From assembly GCA_038524795.1 (NCBI GenBank), contig JBCBIJ010000009.1, forward strand, positions 1 through 64,000: a stretch of 64,000 bases of DNA, written 5' to 3'. The notes beneath the pieces were generated by a model. It had not been told where the DNA came from, did no database searches, and worked only from the letters and a program-made list of their open reading frames with translations. This document shows, piece after piece, positions 59,465-64,000 of this stretch. Every line of letters starts with the position of its first letter. Position 1 is the stretch's first letter. The stretch is from CALBPI01 sp038524795 (lineage in GTDB: Bacteria; Pseudomonadota; Gammaproteobacteria; Steroidobacterales; Woeseiaceae). Position numbers and translations under genes: made by a program.

Positions 59465-59833
59465 TTAGGGCGGCAACGGCCGCGACATGACAAACACCGC
59501 CGAGGCGCTTAACACGACGGCCTGAATAGCGAGCGCATGCGTTGGCACCTTGAGCGCCAGGGAAACCCCAAAGACCGCAATCATTGAGCCAAGGCTCACC
59601 CACTTGGCCCGCCGACTGATAGCGCCGTAAGCGTGCCAGTTGGCGATGAGGGGGCCAAAAGTCCGGTGGCGAATCAACCAGTCGTGGAGCCGTGTTGAGG
59701 AACGCGCAAACGCGAAGGCTGCAAGCAAGATGAACGGCGTCGTCGGTAGCAGCGGCAGTGGAATTCCAATGATGCCGAGTGCGAGCGCTGTCACACCGAC
59801 AATCAACCAGGCCAGTCGCGACAGTGCCTTCAA
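59465..59833 (-). CDS. DUF454 (YbaN) family membrane protein
   Basis: The 122-residue product begins with a membrane helix pair around GIIGIPLPLLPTTPFILLAAFAFARSS, the signature of DUF454/YbaN. A loop with LIRHRTFGPLIANWHAYGAIS and further helices follows. Function is unknown. It is last in a minus-strand run after the universal stress gene, separated by six bases. Confidence 0.85.
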   Translation of the reverse strand: MKALSRLAWLIVGVTALALGIIGIPLPLLPTTPFILLAAFAFARSSTRLHDWLIRHRTFGPLIANWHAYGAISRRAKWVSLGSMIAVFGVSLALKVPTHALAIQAVVLSASAVFVMSRPLPP

Positions 59834-59839
59834 GTCACA

Positions 59840-60712
59840 TTACCTCAGCAGCAATAGCGGCACCGCGCTGTGCGAGATCATGCGTTCCGTATTGCTGCCG
59901 ACGAAGAATTCCCGAAACCGGGAATGACCGTAGGCACCCATGACGGTCAGCCCGACGCCCGTCTCACGACGGAAGGTGGTGAGTGACTCGACGATGTTGC
60001 CGCGCACCAAGTGATAGCTGACCTCATGCCCCGCGGCACGCAGGTCGGCGGCCGCTCCCTCAAGCTGCGCGCGGTTCACATTGGTGTCGTCGCCGACCAT
60101 GACCACGTGACCGGGCAAACCCTTGAGGATCGGGCTTCGGGCGACGCGCGCAACGGCTGTCGTTGCGGCCTCGCTGCCGTCGTAGGCCAACATCCAGCGT
60201 TCGGGCGGTGTGAAATCCCCGACCGTTGCGAGAATGGGACGACTGATGGCACGCACCACGGTCTCAACCTGAGAGCCCATGGCCTGTTCACGCCCTTCAT
60301 TGTCGGCGCCCAGGCGACCAATCACAAAGAGCCGAGTGTCTTCTTCATGCGCCTGCAGCGCCTCGACCAGGGTGCCGTGACGCTGCTGCAAGTGCACGTC
60401 TGTGGCCCCCTTCGTGCCGGCACGCGCCCGCGCATCCTGCAACAGGAGCTTCCCGTGCTCCATGGCGAGCCGGCCGCGCTTCTCGTCGAGCTCGGTGAGC
60501 TCGTCCAGCAGCTTGGTGCGACTACCGAGCCCTATCGCGCCCGACAGGTCTTCGCGCGCCGGCGTCCGGGCACGCTCGAGCACGTGCAAAAAGCGAATGG
60601 GTGCGCTGATCTTGGTGCTGGCCCAAGCCGCTGCGTCGCACACGGCGCCAGAGCTGGCCGAGCCGTCGATGCCCGCGGTAATTACCCGCGTATCTGGTTG
60701 TTGCGCCGCCAT
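59840..60712 (-). CDS. Universal stress protein with two Usp domains
   Basis: The 290-residue product has two Usp folds. The first starts VITAGIDGSASSGAVCDAAA; the second has MLAYDGSEAATTAVARVA and ends VMGAYGHSRFREFFVGSNTERM, the ATP-binding GxGxxGS-like motif being GAYGHSRFREFFVGS. The gene starts three bases after the SulP stop. It may regulate the transporter or respond to anion stress. Tandem Usp fusions next to SulP are common in bacteria. Confidence 0.85.
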   Translation of the reverse strand: MAAQQPDTRVITAGIDGSASSGAVCDAAAWASTKISAPIRFLHVLERARTPAREDLSGAIGLGSRTKLLDELTELDEKRGRLAMEHGKLLLQDARARAGTKGATDVHLQQRHGTLVEALQAHEEDTRLFVIGRLGADNEGREQAMGSQVETVVRAISRPILATVGDFTPPERWMLAYDGSEAATTAVARVARSPILKGLPGHVVMVGDDTNVNRAQLEGAAADLRAAGHEVSYHLVRGNIVESLTTFRRETGVGLTVMGAYGHSRFREFFVGSNTERMISHSAVPLLLLR

Positions 60713-60714
60713 GC

Positions 60715-62205
60715 TCAGTGCCCCCCAAGCAGTTTCTCGACCTCATCGGGCTTGTCATACACCCCGAACCGGTCGACAACCGTTCGTGTTGCCGCATTCA
60801 TGCCGGCAACCTCGACGCGTGTACCCTCGCGCCGAAACTTGATCACTACCTTATCAAGTGCCTTCACGGAAGTGATATCCCAGAAGTGGCCCTGCGACAG
60901 ATCGATAGTCACGTGCTCGACGGCTTCCTTAAAATCGAAGGACGCAATGAATGCGTCGGCCGAGGCAAAAAACACCTGGCCCACGACGCGGTAGGTCCGA
61001 GACACGCCCTCGGAATCCGCGTCGCTCTTGATAACGATAAACCGCGCGATCTTGTTGGCGAAGAACAGCGATGCCAGCAACACGCCGACGCCAACACCGA
61101 TGGCCAGGTTATGGGTGGCGACGACAACGATCACGGTCGTGACCATCACCGTGTTCGTCGACAACGGATACTTCCGCAGATTAGCGACCGAATCCCAGGA
61201 GAACGTGCCGATCGAGACCATGATCATCACCGCCACAAGCGCCGCCATCGGAATCTGCCGGATCCAGTTGTCGAGGAACACGACCATGATCAACAGGAGC
61301 AATCCCGCCGTGAACGTCGAGAGTCGACCGCGGCCGCCCGACTTCACGTTGATCACACTCTGGCCGATCATGGCGCAGCCCGCCATTCCGCCGAGCAGTC
61401 CCGCACCGATGTTCGCGATGCCTTGCCCTTTGCACTCGCGATTTTTGTCGCTGGGGGTGTCTGTAAGGTCGTCGATGATCGTCGCCGTCATCAGTGACTC
61501 CAGAAGCCCCACGGCGGCCAGCCCTGCCGCATACGGCAGAATGATGATCAGCGTTTCGAGGTTCAGCGGTACGTCGGGCCAGAGGAACACAGGCAGCGTA
61601 TCGGGCAGCTCCCCCATGTCACCGACCGTACGAATGTCGAGTCCTATCGCCAGTGCCAACGCCGTCAGGCCGACGATGCACACGAGCGGCGACGGCACGA
61701 GTCTTCCGACCACGGGGACTTGGGGGAACAGGTAGATGATGGCGAGGCCGCCTGCCGTCATGGCGTACACGGGCCACGTGACCCCGGTGAGCTCGGGCAG
61801 CTGCGCCATAAAGATGAGAATGGCGAGCGCGTTCACGAAGCCCGTCACCACGGACCGAGACACGAAGCGCATGAGGCTGCCGAGCTTGAGGAAGCCGGCT
61901 GCGATTTGCAGAACGCCCGTGAGCAGTGTGGCCGCAAGCAGGTATGGCAGCCCGTGTTCCCTGACGAGCGTGACCATAAGCAAGGCCATGGCGCCCGTCG
62001 CCGCGCTGATCATGCCAGGTCGCCCACCCACAACGGCGATGACCACGGCGATACAAAAGGAAGCGTAGAGGCCAACTTTCGGGTCGACACCTGCGATGAT
62101 GGAGAAGGCGATGGCCTCAGGGATGAGCGCCAGGGCGACAACAAGGCCTGCGAGCAAGTCACCGCGCAGGTTGCCGGACCATTCGAGTCGGAGAGAGCTG
62201 GTCAT
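60715..62205 (-). CDS. SulP family anion transporter with STAS domain
   Basis: The 496-residue product has about 12 membrane helices. Its N-terminal helix ends LVVALALIPEAIAFSIIAGVDP (SulP motif), followed by GGRPGMISAATGAMALLM. The C-terminal STAS domain (about 395-490) has VEHVTIDLSQGHFWDITSV. SulP transporters carry bicarbonate, sulfate or carboxylates; there is no carbonic anhydrase fused or adjacent, so bicarbonate is only a guess. It is followed by the Usp gene, with which it likely forms an operon. Confidence 0.88.
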   Translation of the reverse strand: MTSSLRLEWSGNLRGDLLAGLVVALALIPEAIAFSIIAGVDPKVGLYASFCIAVVIAVVGGRPGMISAATGAMALLMVTLVREHGLPYLLAATLLTGVLQIAAGFLKLGSLMRFVSRSVVTGFVNALAILIFMAQLPELTGVTWPVYAMTAGGLAIIYLFPQVPVVGRLVPSPLVCIVGLTALALAIGLDIRTVGDMGELPDTLPVFLWPDVPLNLETLIIILPYAAGLAAVGLLESLMTATIIDDLTDTPSDKNRECKGQGIANIGAGLLGGMAGCAMIGQSVINVKSGGRGRLSTFTAGLLLLIMVVFLDNWIRQIPMAALVAVMIMVSIGTFSWDSVANLRKYPLSTNTVMVTTVIVVVATHNLAIGVGVGVLLASLFFANKIARFIVIKSDADSEGVSRTYRVVGQVFFASADAFIASFDFKEAVEHVTIDLSQGHFWDITSVKALDKVVIKFRREGTRVEVAGMNAATRTVVDRFGVYDKPDEVEKLLGGH

Positions 62206-62260
62206 AGCTCACGACTTCGCGCCGAGGCGCCACTTGGACGCGATATGAACGCAGGAAACA

Positions 62261-62286
62261 GGCGGCGCGCCCGTCAGCGCGCCGCC
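62261..62286 (-). terminator. Hairpin terminator of the subtilase gene
   Basis: A perfect 10-bp stem GGCGGCGCGC (62261-62270) with GCGCGCCGCC (62277-62286) lies seven bases past the subtilase stop. On the minus strand it is followed by TGTTTCC, a weak T-tract. Confidence 0.6.
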
Positions 62287-62292
62287 CGATGC

Positions 62293-64000
62293 TCAGTCGT
62301 CGTCGAGCTCAGGCTCCAGCGCACCGAAGCTGAACAGCGCGCGCGAGTTGCGGCCTTCGTCTGACCACAGGAAGCCGTTGGCCCAGAGCCCCTCATCCGA
62401 CCAGAGGAAGCCGTTCGCCCAAAGGCCTTCGTCTGACCACAGGAATCCGTTCGCCTGCAGGCTCTCGTCACCCCAAAGAAACCCGTTGGCGAGGACGTCC
62501 TGGTCCGACCAGAGATAGCCCTGCGCCCAGCTGCCACCGTCGCTCCAGAGGTAGCCCGCACTCCAAGTGTCGTCGCCCCACAACACCGCCGTATTCTCAA
62601 TAAGGATTCCGTTGCTCTGCGTCGAACGCGCCATACGCGGCGAGAGCGCTTCCGTCGTCATGACGCCCGTTTCTACCAGAGCCGCTTCAATGTCGAGGAC
62701 GCCCGCACCCGCCGCCGTCGGATCTTCATCGATCTTGCGCGCAGAACGCATCAGGCGCGCCTTGACCGTAGCCGGCGACAGGTTGTCGTCCATCGAGAGC
62801 ATGAGCGCAGCCGTGCCTGAGGTCATGGCCGCTGCCATCGACGTGCCTGACAGCTCAAGGCTGTGCTTACCTTTCATGTGCTTCTTGAGGTCTTTCGACA
62901 TCTTCGACTTGCCGCTCGTCTTCGAGACGATCTTGTTGCCCGGAGCAACGAGATCCGGCTTCAGATAGTTGTCGAGTGAGGTTGGGCCGCGTGAGGAGAA
63001 CGTCGAAACGTAGTCGTCAGAAAATCTGTTCGTGCCATTGTCTGTGAGCGAACCCACGGTAATGAGCTTGGGCGAGTTGCCCGGGCTCGTGATTGTGAAG
63101 TTGCCGTCGCGACCGAAGTTGCCCGCCGAGACAATCACCACGATGCCGGCATCCCAAACCGCTTCTGCAGCAGCTACGAGGGGGTCGGTGGCCGCGCTCT
63201 CGGTGACGGCCTTGCCCAGGGAGAGATTCACGACGCGGATCTTCTCTTGCGCTGCGTTGGCGAGAATCCAGTCGAGGCCTGCCATCACGTCCGAAGTGAC
63301 GCCGCGACCTTCGCCGTCGAGCACGCGAATCGACACAATGCTGGTGTTGGGCGCAACACCACCGTCGCCCGCGATGACACCCGACTCAAGACCGCCGATG
63401 ATGCCGGCAACATGCGTGCCGTGACCAAACTGGTCGTAGGCGTCAACTTCCGCAGCACTGACCTGGATCTCAAAGTTGTCGATGCCCATCTTGCCCCAGC
63501 TGTTGGCCTGATCGACGCGGAAGCGAACGCGCAAGTCATCGGACAGCCACGGCGTGATGTCGAAACTCGCGGAGATGTTCTTGCGCTTCTTGTCCATGAC
63601 ATGGGTGGCGAGCGTTGACCAGTGCTTGCCCGCGTCCGAGGACACTTCGAACGCAACCGCGCCACCGCTCGTGTGGCCGATGACGTAGTTCACCTGGGCT
63701 GTACCCGCACCCGCCAAGTTGGCAGAGCGAACGAGCGCGTCGCCAACCGTGACGGTCTCAATCTGAATGCAACGACCGTTGGCGCAGAGGCCGTCGTCGT
63801 TGTCGACTTCGAGGTCACCCGTGTTCGGGCCGTTGCTTTCGCCAACCTCGTGCCAGTCAGATGCAAAGCTGATGCTGCCGTTGTTGTTGGCGAATGACGT
63901 GTAATCAAAGTTGTCCAGAAGGTTGCCCGCAACGACGGGCTGCTGCTGGGCAGCAGCGACACAGCTTTCCTCGGGAATCGAGGCGTCGACGCGCAGGTTG
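62293..64000 (-). CDS. Secreted S8 family peptidase (N-terminus outside window)
   Basis: The frame is open to base 64000, giving 568 visible residues. A beta-sandwich with GGAVAFEVSSDAGKHWSTLA and NSWGKMGIDNFEIQVS lies just before the catalytic His in GHGTHVAGIIGG. The oxyanion Asn is in VIVSAGNFGRDGNF and the catalytic Ser in LSGTSMAAAMTSG. The catalytic Asp must lie upstream, so the sandwich appears inserted between Asp and His. The C-terminus carries about seven 12-residue repeats of the type FLWSDEGLWANG. It is likely a secreted protease. A terminator follows. Confidence 0.88.
   Translation of the reverse strand, partial: NLRVDASIPEESCVAAAQQQPVVAGNLLDNFDYTSFANNNGSISFASDWHEVGESNGPNTGDLEVDNDDGLCANGRCIQIETVTVGDALVRSANLAGAGTAQVNYVIGHTSGGAVAFEVSSDAGKHWSTLATHVMDKKRKNISASFDITPWLSDDLRVRFRVDQANSWGKMGIDNFEIQVSAAEVDAYDQFGHGTHVAGIIGGLESGVIAGDGGVAPNTSIVSIRVLDGEGRGVTSDVMAGLDWILANAAQEKIRVVNLSLGKAVTESAATDPLVAAAEAVWDAGIVVIVSAGNFGRDGNFTITSPGNSPKLITVGSLTDNGTNRFSDDYVSTFSSRGPTSLDNYLKPDLVAPGNKIVSKTSGKSKMSKDLKKHMKGKHSLELSGTSMAAAMTSGTAALMLSMDDNLSPATVKARLMRSARKIDEDPTAAGAGVLDIEAALVETGVMTTEALSPRMARSTQSNGILIENTAVLWGDDTWSAGYLWSDGGSWAQGYLWSDQDVLANGFLWGDESLQANGFLWSDEGLWANGFLWSDEGLWANGFLWSDEGRNSRALFSFGALEPELDDD

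Noticed and set aside
1..64000. CRISPR array or insertion sequence
   Set aside because: No regular repeat-spacer pattern and no transposase frame; tandem repeats seen are the 22-mer at 53257 and the coding repeats near 62360-62600.

Overview
The window is GC-rich, densely coded chromosomal DNA. It most likely comes from a gammaproteobacterium: it has a YaeH/UPF0325 (DUF3461) protein, a Rof-type Rho antiterminator, an NrtR-controlled NAD salvage cluster, DUF481 and DUF1538 proteins, an RND efflux operon and a TonB-dependent receptor. TAG, TGA and TAA all serve as ordinary stops, so there is no sign of a recoded genetic code. No integrase, transposase, phage structural gene, rRNA or CRISPR array is visible. 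I cannot name the genus.

Positions 1-21100 hold mostly housekeeping and envelope genes. They are the tail of an alpha/beta hydrolase; a BciA-like 8-vinyl-reductase without other pigment genes; a DUF1538 membrane protein coupled to a three-domain PII-like protein; a YaeH homologue; a lipoprotein fusing Calx-beta, sugar dehydrogenase and diheme cytochrome parts; an ECF sigma factor with a membrane partner; a potassium channel; an RND tripartite efflux operon; rof; and several small envelope proteins.

Positions 21238-26859 form a tight seven-gene operon that I regard as the strongest candidate for an undescribed system. It encodes a secreted helical protein, a lipoprotein, a four-helix ExbB/TolQ/MotA-like channel, an ExbD/TolR-like partner with an aspartate next to its single membrane helix, a secreted protein of 491 residues, a membrane-anchored SPOR-like protein, and an SLT lytic transglycosylase that also ends in a SPOR-like segment. 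It reads as a proton-driven envelope machine acting on peptidoglycan.

Positions 26900-49100 carry a carboxyltransferase, a serine hydrolase, a GGDEF-EAL protein with an HDOD protein, the nadM-nudix/nadV/nrtR cluster with a clear operator candidate, an acyl-CoA ligase, a GH31 glycosidase, a MAPEG protein, a TonB-dependent receptor broken by three lesions, and an AraC regulator beside an NmrA-like reductase and a DUF1772 protein.

Positions 49200-59460 form an accessory island. A TIR-TM-TPR protein is followed by a SLOG-like protein with four membrane helices, a pairing reminiscent of Thoeris-type signalling. Next come a strong promoter with structured RNA, then an unusual array of at least eight divergent tRNA genes (Ala, Trp, Glu, Ile, Lys, Val, one with an abnormal anticodon loop, and Arg) with dispersed repeats, a slipin, an HNH nuclease and an unknown gene. 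A 25-base sequence occurs in inverted orientation near both ends of the tRNA/slipin part.

Positions 59465-64000 hold a DUF454 protein, a SulP transporter with a universal stress protein, and most of a secreted subtilase that has a beta-sandwich between its catalytic residues and 12-residue C-terminal repeats; its N-terminus lies outside the window.
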